This document shows, in pieces, positions 46,681 through 56,379 of a stretch of DNA of 64,000 nucleotides. Position numbers and translations under genes: made by a program. This DNA is from Aselliscus stoliczkanus (taxonomy: Eukaryota > Chordata > Mammalia > Chiroptera > Hipposideridae), in contig CM066738.1 of NCBI GenBank assembly GCA_033961575.1, positions 66,625,478 through 66,689,477 of the forward strand, written 5' to 3'. The number at the start of each line of letters is the position of its first letter. The first letter of the stretch is position 1. The notes under the pieces are model-generated. The model ran no database searches, was not told the origin of the DNA, and worked only from the letters and a program-made list of their open reading frames with translations.

Positions 46681-46766
46681 GATTAGTATGTTTGAAATGA
46701 GGGGGATTATTTTGAGGGGGATTAATGGCAATGTGTCTTTTACTGTAATATTTTTTAAATTTTAAA

Positions 46767-46904
46767 CATTCACTGTATTTTTTTTTTTTTTTTTTTGAGT
46801 GTCACTGGCCCTCATATGTGGGACCCGAACCGGGGCCTCTGGCTCCCCAAGCCAGCGCTTAACCACCGTGCCACTCGGCCGGCCCCATTCACTGTATTTT
46901 TTTT
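46767..46904 (-). mobile_element. tRNA-like SINE, short type (copy 4) with 16-19 bp TSD
   Basis: The SINE (about 46786-46885) has the direct repeat cattcactgtatttttttt at 46767 and 46886. On the minus strand it reads 'ggccggccgagtggcacggt', then 'ggttaagcgctggcttgggg', ending 'agggccagtgacact'. It inserted at the edge of the mariner palindrome, so it is younger than it. Confidence 0.94.
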
Positions 46905-46999
46905 ATCATGCCTCATAATGCTGCAATACACATGTGGATGCATATATCCCTTTGAAGTAGTATTTGGGTTTCTTTAGGTAAAGACCTGGAAGTCAGATT

Positions 47000-47290
47000 A
47001 ATGGATCCTTCTTTGTCTCTTATAGGCTGTTTTAAAGTCTATTTTGTCTAATATAAGTATTGCTACCCCAGCATATTTTTTGAAATTTTCATTTTCATGA
47101 AATTTGTTTTTCCATCCCTTTACTTTCAGTCTGTGTGTATCTTTCTATCTGAAGTGAGTCTCTTGTGGGCAGCATATATAAGGGTTTTGTTTTCTTATCC
47201 ATTCAGCCACCTTATGTCTTTTGATTGAAGCATTTACTCCATTTACATTTAAAGTAATTGTTGATATATATGTAGTTATTGCCATTTTAT
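47000..47290 (-). pseudogene. L1 ORF2 N-terminal stub, antisense
   Basis: The minus-strand translation carries the ORF2 start (KMAITTYISTITLNVNGVNA, then SIKRHKVAEWIRKQ) and CCPQETHF, with the metal-binding E. It ends after an AILILDKIDFKTAYKRQRR-like stretch, where it jumps to the ORF2 C-terminal part near 46998. The same break point is seen in the sense copy at about 32727. The rest of the nuclease and the whole RT are missing. Confidence 0.84.
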
Positions 47291-47359
47291 TAATCATATT
47301 TTTTGTCTTTTGTTCTTCTTCATCTTAAAGAAGTATTTTAATATTTCTTATAATACTGG

Positions 47360-48345
47360 TTTGGTGGTGAAGAACTCCTTTAGCTCTTTCTTGTCTGGGA
47401 AGCTCTGTATCTCTTCTTTAATTTTAAATGATAGCTTTGCTGGGTAATCTTGGTAGTGAGTCCTTACTTTTCATCACTTTGATTATTCCCTACCAATCTT
47501 TTCTGGCCCACAAAGTTTCTGTTGATAAATCAGCTGACAGTTTTATGGTAGCTCACTTGTAGGTAACTAACAGCTTTTCTCTTGCTGCTTTTAAGATTCT
47601 CTCTGTCTTTAACCTTTGGCATTTTAATTATGATATGTCTTGGTGTGGGCCTCTTTGTGTTTATCTGGTTGGGGACTCTCTGCCCAGCCTGGGTTTTTAT
47701 GTCTATTACTTTTGCCACATTAGGGAAATTTTCAGCCATTCTTTTTTCAAACAGATGCTTGATCCCGTGCTCTCTCTCTTCTTCTTCTACCCCTATGATG
47801 TAAATGTTGGTATGCTTGATGTTGTCCCAGAGGCTCCTTAAACTATCCTCATTTTTTTAGTTTCTCTCTTTTTTTTTCTTTTTTCTTTTTAGAGGGCAGT
47901 ATCACTGGCCCTCGTATGTGGGATCCAAACCAGGGCCGCTGGCATCCCAAGCCAGCTTTTAACCACTGCACCACTCGGCCGACCCTATCCTCATTTTTTA
48001 AAATTATGTATTTTCTTTTTGATGTTCTGATTGGGTGTTTTCTGCCACATTATTTTCCAAATTGCTGATTCAAATCTCTCCTTTATCTAATCTATAGTTG
48101 ATTTCCTTTAAAATACTATTCATTTCAGTTATTGTAATCTTCATTTCTGACTGGTTCTTTTTTATGTTTTCTATTTCCATTTTTATGTTTCCTATGTCTT
48201 AGTTAAAATTCTCTCTGAGATCACTGAGTATTCTTATAACCAATGTTTTGAACTCTGCATCTGGTAGAATGCTTGCCTCCATTTTGTTTAGTTCTCTATC
48301 TGGAGCTTTGTTCTGATCTTTCTTTTGGACATGTTTCTTTGTCTC
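47360..48345 (-). pseudogene. L1 ORF1 relic, antisense, interrupted by a SINE
   Basis: On the minus strand the ORF1 start is near 48345 ('aggagacaaagaaacatgtc'). The coiled-coil region is near 48050-48200. The RRM/CTD segment is open at 47530-47739 (MAENFPNVAKVIDIKTQA, then IIIKMPKVKDRENLKSS). The C terminus runs to about 47360. A SINE at about 47880-47984 splits it. Stops and the insertion make it non-coding. It resembles the ORF1 at 31342-32430 more than that of copy A. Confidence 0.85.
47843..48000 (-). mobile_element. tRNA-like SINE, short type (copy 5) with TSD
   Basis: The SINE occupies about 47880-47984, with the direct repeat ctatcctcattttttt/a at 47843 and 47985. On + it reads 'gagggcagtatcactggccc' to 'ccactcggccgaccc'. 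It lies inside the antisense L1 ORF1. Confidence 0.92.
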
Positions 48346-49774
48346 CTCATTTTGGATGCTTCCATGTGTCTGTTTCTATGTATTTGGTTAGAAATACTGT
48401 GTCTCCCAGTCTTGGTAGAGTGATCTTATGTAGTATGTGTCTTTGGGGGCCCCGTGGCACAGTCTCCCTGGTCACCTGAGCCAGGTGCTCCAGATGTGTC
48501 ACTTGTGTGTGTTGTGTATGCTCTCCTGTTGTATTTGAGCCTTGATTGTGGTTGGCATGTCAATGGGAGGCATTGACCCTCAGGCTGATTGGATGTAAAG
48601 ACTGGCCATGACTACAGTGAAGAGCTGTTGTGCAGGGGCTGACCCTATGGAACAGGATTTGCTTTAGCAGAAACCTTGTGCCTGCCCAGTGTGTCCTTTG
48701 AATGTAGCATTTGTGAACAGGGCTGGGTGATGCTCTAGTGTGATCTGAAGCAGGTGTTTTTGTTCTGAGGCCACTTGGGAGGGGCTCTGGTGCTCACCAA
48801 GGTGAGCTGCTGCCTGTGACTTACCTGGGGCCACTTGGTATAAACTACAAAGTGATCTGAAGGCGATTGCCACTTGTGATGAGCTTGTAGGTACCTGGGA
48901 GTGGCTAAGCTGCTAAATGAGGCAGGCTGCCATTAGCACCAGGCTTAGTGCTGCTTAGCAAGAGGTATGGGGCATGCCAATGCTAGATATTGCTTGTCTG
49001 TAGTTTATGAACCTTTGAGAGATTTTAGGAAAGTTGCAGCATGAGCTGCTCAGGTGGGCACCCCAGTCGGTGAGGCAAGGTCTCAGGGAATCATCAGGGT
49101 GAGGCAAACAGTGTTAGTTAGGTTGATGGAGACACAGCTATGGTGTCCACCTGTGCATGCAGCATGGATTGGGGGAGGGCTCAAGAAAGGAACAATGGCC
49201 CTGTCAGCACTTCTGTCTGGGAGAAAGCTTCCCCTCCAGCCCTTGCCCTGAAACAAGAAAACTCAGTTCCTCCCTATATTTCCCGGACATCTTTTGAGCT
49301 ACTGCTCAGCACTAGAGTTCAGAGTGAATGAGTCCGTCAGTGAGTAAGTCCACAGGTGGATTCTTAAAGTGGAGTAACTGGAACTCCAGCAGTCCTCCAT
49401 CTCAATCACCCACAACCTCTGCTGGTTTTCACACCTAGAAGCTATGGGTACTTGTTTTCCAGCACTGCAACTCTGCAAATGTGGGGCTGGGACCCCTTGA
49501 TCCTCCAGGGGAACTTCTGAAGCCAAAATATTCCTCCTTATTTTTACTGCCACATGTAGGTGTGGGACCAGCCTATTCCATATCTCCACACCTCCTACAA
49601 GTCTCGAAATGTCTTCTTCTGTATACCCTTAATTATAGAACTTCTGTTCAGCAAGACTTCAGATGATTTTCAATAATGGTTGTTCTGTAATTTAGTCGTA
49701 CTTTGCATGTGGAAAGAAGAGGAAGTAAACAGAGGGTTTACCTACTTCACCATCTTGACTGGAAATCTCATGCT

Positions 49775-50050
49775 TTTTTTACAGTTGTTTATTCTCATTG
49801 CCTTCTTCAGCTATCCTTCAGCTAAGACTCGAAGCAGTCTTTCAGTAACTTTCAGTCGACTAGTGGGCTGATCAAAATGGCTCACAGACTACTGCAGGTT
49901 TGTGGGCTGTTATCAGTATATAACAGAAGGCACCAGGATGAAGCTGCACTCCAGCCCCCAAAGGCACACACATGACAGTGATATATGCTGTCCGACATAC
50001 TCTACATTTTACATGACCTTTAAGCTGTAGATTTTAAATGGTAATTTTAG
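49775..50050. other. Unassigned spacer
   Basis: It lies between two antisense L1 copies. No recognised element. Confidence 0.35.
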
Positions 50051-50737
50051 TTCCTTATAAAAATAACAGACATAGGAATATTCAAGTAATCTGGTTTATT
50101 TTGTTTTGAGATTTGATAGTTTGCATCTTTCACTGACTTAGTTTATTTAATCTAATTTATAAAATTTATTGTCATAAAGTTATAATACAATTCCTTACTA
50201 TTATTTTAATATCGGTTTTATCTGTAGTGTTATTCCTTTTTTCCATTTCTGATATTGGTAATTTGTGTCGTCTGTTTCCCTTGAATAGTCTCACTATAGA
50301 TTTATTAATTATATTTATATCAAAGAACCAGCTTTTAGTTTCTTGTTTTTCTCTGTTTTATGTGACTCCTACTTTATTTATTTATTTTATTTTTCTTGCT
50401 TTAGGTTTAATTTGATCTCTTTTTTTAGTTTTGTAAAGTAGAAACTTAGAAGATTGATTTGAAACTTTTTTTCTAGTAGGACCTGAGCATTTCTAAGGAC
50501 TGACTTGGTTTGATTCATCATATATTGATATGCTGTATTATCATTGTAAATTACTTCAGAACATTTTTTATTTTTCTCTGACCCATGGGTTAGTTAAAAA
50601 CATGTTTCTGAAAAATTTGGAGGTTTTTGAGAATATTATTCCGTTATTGATTTCTAGCTTCTTAATTCTATTGTATTCAGGGGACATACTCTGTATAACT
50701 TTAAAATTTTAATTTGTTAAAATATGTTTTATGGCTC

Positions 50738-50901
50738 TGAATATGGTTTAGTCAAGTGGCTCAGTTGGTTAAGAGCTCGCTAAAGAGTGTGAGCTCTGAG
50801 CAACTGGGTTGCTGGTTTGATTCCTGGCCTGAGCTGAGCTGCTTCTGAGCTGCCAACAGGTGGTAGGATGGCTCAGCTAATAAAAAAATGAATATGGTTT
50901 A
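50738..50901 (+). mobile_element. tRNA-like SINE, type C (copy 2) with 13-bp TSD
   Basis: The SINE at 50751-50888 has the direct repeat tgaatatggttta at 50738-50750 and 50889-50901. The head 'caagtggctcagttggttaa', box B-like 'ggtttgattcc' and tail 'ctgccaacaggtggtaggat' match 32109-32256. A short A tail is present. Confidence 0.93.
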
Positions 50902-51604
50902 TATTGGTACATGTACACTTGCAAAGGATGTATATTATCTCTCAGTTTTCTTCACTTTTATTATTCTGTCACTTTTTATTTCTTTATGTAGACCCAGGTT
51001 TCCATCTGATTTCATACTTCTGCCTGAAGAAATTCCTTTAAACTTTCTTTCATTGTAAGTCTAAGCTTTTGTTAGTATATAAGCCTTTCTTTAATCTTCA
51101 TTTTAAAAAGGTATATTTTAATGGTTATAGAATTCAAGACTGATTTTTTTTCTTTCAGTTCTTTAAGGTATCAATTATTTGTCTTCTAACTTGTATAATT
51201 TCTGTAGAAATCTGTCTCCTAAATATTGTATTTGTTCCTTTGTATGTGGTGTTCCCTCCCTCCATCCTATGGCTCTCTTCAAGATTTTCTCTGTTTCTGT
51301 TTTTCTAACAATTTGATTATGATGTGTCTAAGAAAGTGTGCGTGTGTGTGTGTGTGTTTTCATGTGCACATTATTATTTATCCAGCTTCTCTTATTTGAA
51401 GTTCCCAAATTTGTAGTTAATTTTCTCAAGCATTATCTTTCCATTTTTTCCTCTATTTTCTCTCCCTTCTCCTTATGAATTTTCAATTATAAAATGCTAG
51501 ACTATTTTATAGTGTCTTGGCACATGGATGCTCTATTTTGTCTTATTTACTCTTTTTTTTTTCTTTGCATTTCAGTTTAAGTTAACTGAGTTTGCTTCTG
51601 CTAT

Positions 51605-51638
51605 GTCTAGTCTACTGATAAGTCTAGTCTACTGATAA
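51605..51638 (+). repeat. Perfect 17-bp tandem duplication
   Basis: The unit gtctagtctactgataa occurs twice in succession. Confidence 0.95.
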
Positions 51639-51959
51639 GTCCTTCAAAGGTATTCTTCGTCTCTATTATGATGGGTGTTTTTTTGGGGTTTTTTTGTAGT
51701 TTTAAATTTGACTGTTTAATAGTTTCCATCTATCTGCTTAATTTTACTCTCTGTTCATGCACATTGTCCATTTTTTTTCTGCTGGATCCTTTGTCATATT
51801 TATCATCATTATTGTAACTTCTCTGTCTACCAATTCCAATGGGGAGTCATCTTTATGTCTGTTTCTGTTGACTGAATTATGTCATGACAATGAGTTTTTT
51901 CTCTTGCTTTATGTGTGTTTGTACATTTTAACTGACTTGCACATTATGTATTGAAGAAA

Positions 51960-53370
51960 AGTACAGACCGAAATATCAAGCATTTATGCCTTCAAACAGG
52001 CATGCCTTATCTTCTCTCAGGCTATGAATATGGAGTATTAGGTTAATCAAGTCAGTAATTGACCAAAGTTTGGGCTCTCTTGTTGCTATAGTTGCTATTC
52101 TATGGTTAGCTGCAGGCTTATGCTTCTTCTGCAGTAATCTATTGCTACCTTGTATTTAGTGTGGAATCTGAAATGCTGAAGAAAGAGGGTTTTTTCAGTG
52201 TTTCTTTTCCAACTGTCAGTTTTGTTTCAGTGGTTTCTAAATTTCTGAGCAACAGAGGAGTACTCTCTTCACACTCTTGCCCTTTGTCCAACAGTGTACT
52301 ACTGATTTGCTTGTTATTCAGTGTTGGGCTTAACATGAGAGCAAATAGACGCTTTTGATTCTCGTGTTCCAGTATCACCCTTAGGCAGGCTATGTGCTCC
52401 TGGGCATCAGGGGTGAAAGTTTCCTAGTGTTTCTGTGCTTCCTCACCATGGCAACTACACCCTGCCTTGTATCTATGGGAGCAGAGAGGGTGGGTGTTAG
52501 GCAAGAAAGAGTTGTGCAGACCTCTGTAAGATCCTGGGTCCAAGCAGATTTCCTGCCCCTTTCTCGGGAGTAGATGTTCTTTGCTTCTACTTTTTCCCCA
52601 GAAGCAATTTATCTTTTCTGGGACAATTGGTAAGGGAGTTTTATTTCTCCCCCAGTAGTAGGCTGCTTTTGCTTGTAGATAAGTGCAATGCAGGTGGTGA
52701 AGGATGAGCCAGGGGAATTTTCAAATTCCTTCTGGTACAGGAAAACCGATAGTTTTTGTTTCTATGTCTTGACTAATTTCAGTTTAACTTTGCCTGGGCC
52801 CTGGAGGTTGGAGGGTTTTCTGCCCTTTCTCAAGCAGCTTAAAGCTATTGGTACCTAAGAAAGAAAAGTCTAGGAAAGAAGGTACACTACCAGGGGCTCT
52901 CTATCAGTTTTCCTTCCCTGCTCCTATCTTGTGAGCACCAAGTGGCGGTCAGCGGAATACAGTTTACAGTGAGGGCAGTCTCTGCTCATGTCTGAGAGCC
53001 CAAAGAATGTTGGTCTATAATTGATCTTTAAGAATCTAATATTTTATTTGTTTTCTTCTGACCCACTCTGGCAATGACAGCTCTTCCTCTTGTGCTCTGC
53101 CAAAAACTTGAGGAGGTTCTTTTGTGATTGCTTCACATTCTCAGTGCCTGATGTAGCCAGGGATCATGTGAGAGTTAGAATGGGGGAAGTGTTAAAGGTT
53201 TGAGAATAGCTACGAAGGTGTGAATTAGTAATCTAGGATATTGTGAATGTGAATGGACTAATATTTGAGAATGGATTATTTTCTACAACCAAAAAAAAAA
53301 AAAAAGTAAGCAGAAACAACAATAGTAAAACTTTTCCTTATTTCTCTGTGACCTTTCATTATAGTGACAT
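51960..53370. other. No gene; possibly old antisense L1 5' UTR
   Basis: GC content is somewhat higher. Its position after antisense L1 ORF1-like text suggests an L1 5' UTR, but I cannot match it to another copy. Small overlapping frames at 52145-52378 lack a family signature. An A15 run sits near 53290. Confidence 0.35.
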
Positions 53371-53852
53371 AAAAATATATTTCATTGAGGGCCGGCCGAG
53401 TGGCGCATTGGTTAAGAGCTGGTTTTGGGATGCCAGCGGCCCCGGTTCGGATCCCTCATATGAGGGCCAGTGACACTGCCCTCTACAGCTAAAACAGCTC
53501 CACCTGGAGCTAGGCTGTGCGAGCCCCGGTGACAGTGTGGGCTGCAGCCCCTGCTTCAGTGGGCTGCCATAGGCTACAGTGAGTGGCCGGCAGCCAGCAT
53601 GAGTGGCTGGCAGCCAGTGTGAGCTGCCAATAGCCACGGTGAGCGACATCCAGAGGCCAGCGAACGATCTGCCTCATCCAGGAAGAGAGCAATGATGATA
53701 CCAACATGGGCCAGTGAAGCAACATCCTCTGCAACTAGACTGAAGAACAAAAAGAGAGCAACTTGTCTGTTCCCCTTCCCTGGTTCCCCAAGCTGTTCCC
53801 CTCGCTCAATTCCCCAATAAGAATCTTAATATATATATATATATTTCATTGA
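53371..53852 (+). mobile_element. Long composite SINE (type B, copy 2) with TSD
   Basis: The element (about 53389-53837) is flanked by 'atatatttcattga' on both sides. The head 'ggccggccgagtggcgcatt' runs 'ggttaagagctggttttggg', then 'agggccagtgacactgccct', identical in design to the short SINEs. It continues with a GC-rich middle of reiterated 'gagtggctggcagcc' units. The 3' part matches 43611-44060 ('ccaacatgggccagtgaagc', 'caactagactgaagaacaaa', 'ctgttccccttccctggttc'). About 450 bp. Confidence 0.92.
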
Positions 53853-53854
53853 AG

Positions 53855-55205
53855 TAGTCACTTATTTTTTGTACTATGAAATTCTACCACAAGCAATTGA
53901 AATGTTAAAATAAAGTAAATTATCTACTTATTTGTCACCATAAAGAAAAAACTATAGAGATGTTTATGACTCAGTTATTTTTATATTATGTAAATGTTGC
54001 CTAGTATGACAATTTCCTCTGGTACCAGTGGTACAAATTATCTGATGAATGAGGAAACAGGAAATGATTATGGTTGACTGGCTAAATCCCCTTTTGGGCA
54101 GTTCCAAATAATATATTTAACTGTTATGGGAAATTCTTAGCAAATCCCCTAAATGAATTGTGAAACTTCTGGAATCACATTTTCTTTTCTTCCTATAAGA
54201 AACAAAAGTCATAATACATTATGACAAATTTTCTTCAGCAAAGTGTGGCAAGGTCAATGTGACACTTTCTAATATATGAAAATGCATATCTGTGTTGAGG
54301 AAGGAGTAACATCTGCTTATCATCTGCTCAGAGACATTCTGTTTAAGAATTCTCCTTGCTTTATTCTTATTTTTTTGTGAAACCAATGTTTCTAGGTAGA
54401 TTGGTAGGACTATAAGGGATTTGTACTTTTGTATCAGAGAAAAATGAATATTATAATTGAATTTCACCATGGGTCCAAAATTTGGTCCAGAGAAAGCAAT
54501 AAAAAAGATGAGAATACTCCTGGAACATTCACTTAGGGCTTCCTAAGGTTTTGAGCTGTGGGCTGTATATATAAATGTGGGAGCACCCTTTCATGCTCCT
54601 CCTCTAAGATGTCAGTTGAACAATTCTGGCTATGACTTTTACAATTAAAGATAACAATGTTCAAGTAAATGCCTGGACACAGCTAGGATAATATCTAGAT
54701 ACTACTTAACGTTGTATTTGGTAGGAAAAAATGGACTGAGAAAACTTTTGATTATTTCTTTATTTCATTTACTTGGAATTTTCATCCCATGACTTTAGAA
54801 ATAATCAAAGTAAGGTTTTTTATAGACAAGGAAATAGACAGTGCCAAGTTTGGCAAAACAGAACAACTGTACACAGCTAAAAACCTCACTTCACTACATA
54901 TGCAAATACTTTTGAAAAAATAATTTGTATAGAGTCAATAATTTGAAAACTTCAGCATACATTTGAATTGCAATTATCTTTGCATTATGACTGAGTTCCC
55001 CCATGATTTAATCTCCTGAGGCCCTCCATTAGTAATGAATAAAATCACTCTGAGGGCTGACATCCACATCCTAACCCTGTGCTCTCTTTCCCCATCTAAT
55101 ACTCAGTTGTTTCTTTGCTGGTGTGTAGCTTAATTCAGTCACATGTCCATCTCCTTAATCTACTCTTGGTGTTAGCAGTTTATGCTATACTTCATTACTC
55201 TTCAG
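53855..55205. other. No gene seen
   Basis: AT-rich DNA without a recognised repeat. The antisense 83-residue frame at 54219 has no signature. Confidence 0.4.
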
Positions 55206-55208
55206 AGT

Positions 55209-55548
55209 GGATGCTACAGGTTGAATGTTTGTGTCTTCCTCAAATTTATATGTTGAGGCCCTAATATGATTGTATTTGGACATGGGGCATTTGAGGGATA
55301 ATTAAATCATGAGGGTGGAGCTCCCATGATAGGCTTAGTGTTCTTATAAGAAGAAGAAGAGAGCTAGCTCTCTTTCTGCCATGTGAGGATATAATGAAGA
55401 CAACTGTCCATTAAACCCTTACCAAGAACCCAACCATGCTAGCCTCCTGATCTTGGACTTGCAACCTCCAGAACTGTGAGAAGTAAATATTTGTTGTTTA
55501 AGACACCCAGTCGATTGTTCTGTTATAGAAGCCCAAACTAACTAAGAC
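55209..55548 (+). mobile_element. MLT1/MaLR-type LTR, sense
   Basis: It starts 'gatgctacaggttgaatgtt' and includes 'taaatcatgagggtggagct', 'gccatgtgaggatataatga', 'ccagaactgtgagaagtaaa' and 'tgtttaagacacccagtcga', ending near 'aactaactaagaca'. A solo LTR of an ancient retrovirus-like element, with no internal coding region. Confidence 0.82.
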
Positions 55549-55549
55549 A

Positions 55550-56160
55550 GGGGAGAACTCTGAAACCTTTTCTTCTTAAACCCCTCACCACTCTAGAATA
55601 CGATATGTGTATATCACTCATTCATAACACTTTCCTCTAACTTTACTTTTGTTTTAGACTCCTACCCACTACCCATACCAAATGAAAAAAAAAATCACAT
55701 TATAAAATTAATTTCCAGATCTATTGGTAGCTGATACTCAGAATTATGTCCTTCTCTGGGGTAGAAAGTGACTAAAGCCATGAAGTTACTATTTCTGCTA
55801 AAGTAGACCAAAACCTTGTCCTCAGGCACCTCAGGTCTTGCATTCTATACATAATTGACTCATTTCTCTGAACCTGACTTGACCTCTATACTCTGTCTGG
55901 CTCCTCTCTGCCCCTGTGGGTTAGTCTTTGATCAATTGTTCATACATATGTTACAACTCACCTCATTCTCCCGACTTTTAAACCCAAACCTTATTCTCCT
56001 CCTTTGTATTGTCTCAGCTTGGCTTCCTTTAGGTAGTACACCAATAACCTCTCCTAGAAGTTACATATTCAGAGGCATGTCTACCAGGATTTTTGAATGT
56101 GCATATACAATGTCCTTCAGATTTGTATCCATATTAATTTGTCATATTAATTTCAAAGTC
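55550..56160. other. No gene seen
   Basis: The 120-residue frame at 55855-56217 has no family signature and runs into a MIR. I see no other feature. Confidence 0.4.
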
Positions 56161-56164
56161 TTTA

Positions 56165-56375
56165 GATTCATGCTGATCTGGATTAAATTCTGGATCTTCC
56201 ACTTACCAGTTGTGTGACCTTGAGCAAGTTGCTGACATTCCCTGGGCCTCAATTTTGTCTTCAGTAAATGTTCATAGTATTGTTTTGAGGAATAAGTAAG
56301 ATATTTATGTAAGATACTCAGTACGGTGTCTGATATATTAGGCACACAGTAAGTACTCAGTAAGTGTTAGTAATT
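56165..56375 (-). mobile_element. MIR SINE relic, antisense
   Basis: 'tgtgaccttgagcaagttgc', 'cctgggcctcaattttgtct' and 'ggcacacagtaagtactcag' are the antisense MIR landmarks in the right order. Well preserved for a MIR. Confidence 0.9.
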
Positions 56376-56379
56376 ATTA

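Larger units (their letters stand above)
46074..46766. mobile_element. Head-to-head mariner palindrome
   Basis: The two ends are long inverted repeats. The left 'attacagtaaaagacacatt' is matched by the reverse complement of the right 'aatgtgtcttttactgtaat'. The match continues inward through 'atcctatcattcttgccact', over at least 115 bases and with similarity to about 250. Both arms encode the C-terminal part of the same mariner transposase, on opposite strands and pointing outward. The unit lies inside the antisense L1 3' region. Confidence 0.85.
45540..49770 (-). mobile_element. Antisense L1 lacking most of ORF2, with three later insertions
   Basis: On the minus strand the element starts near 49770 with a canonical L1 5' end ('cagtcaagatggtgaagtag'). 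It has a 5' UTR (to about 48350), ORF1 (about 48345-47360), an ORF2 start (about 47290-47000) and an abrupt join near 46998 to the ORF2 C-terminal end. The 3' UTR has its T-run side near 45540. A partial direct repeat (tgctttttta/tgcttttttta) occurs near 45529 and 49771. Later insertions are a mariner palindrome (46074-46766) and SINEs at 46786-46885 and 47880-47984. Without these it is about 3.3 kb, with both L1 ends present. Confidence 0.88.
50055..51960 (-). mobile_element. Old antisense L1, interrupted by a SINE
   Basis: Antisense L1 ORF2/ORF1-like text: 'aagaaccagcttttagtttc', 'gctttaggtttaatttgatc', 'ctgacccatgggttagttaa' and later 'tttgattatgatgtgtctaa'. A SINE is inserted at 50751-50888 with a TSD. 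A short GT run is at 51339-51358. The right part (51300-51960) is only weakly L1-like. Confidence 0.7.

Noticed and set aside
55855..56217. 120-residue sense frame
   Set aside because: No recognisable domain; it enters a MIR relic. A chance frame is more likely than an exon.
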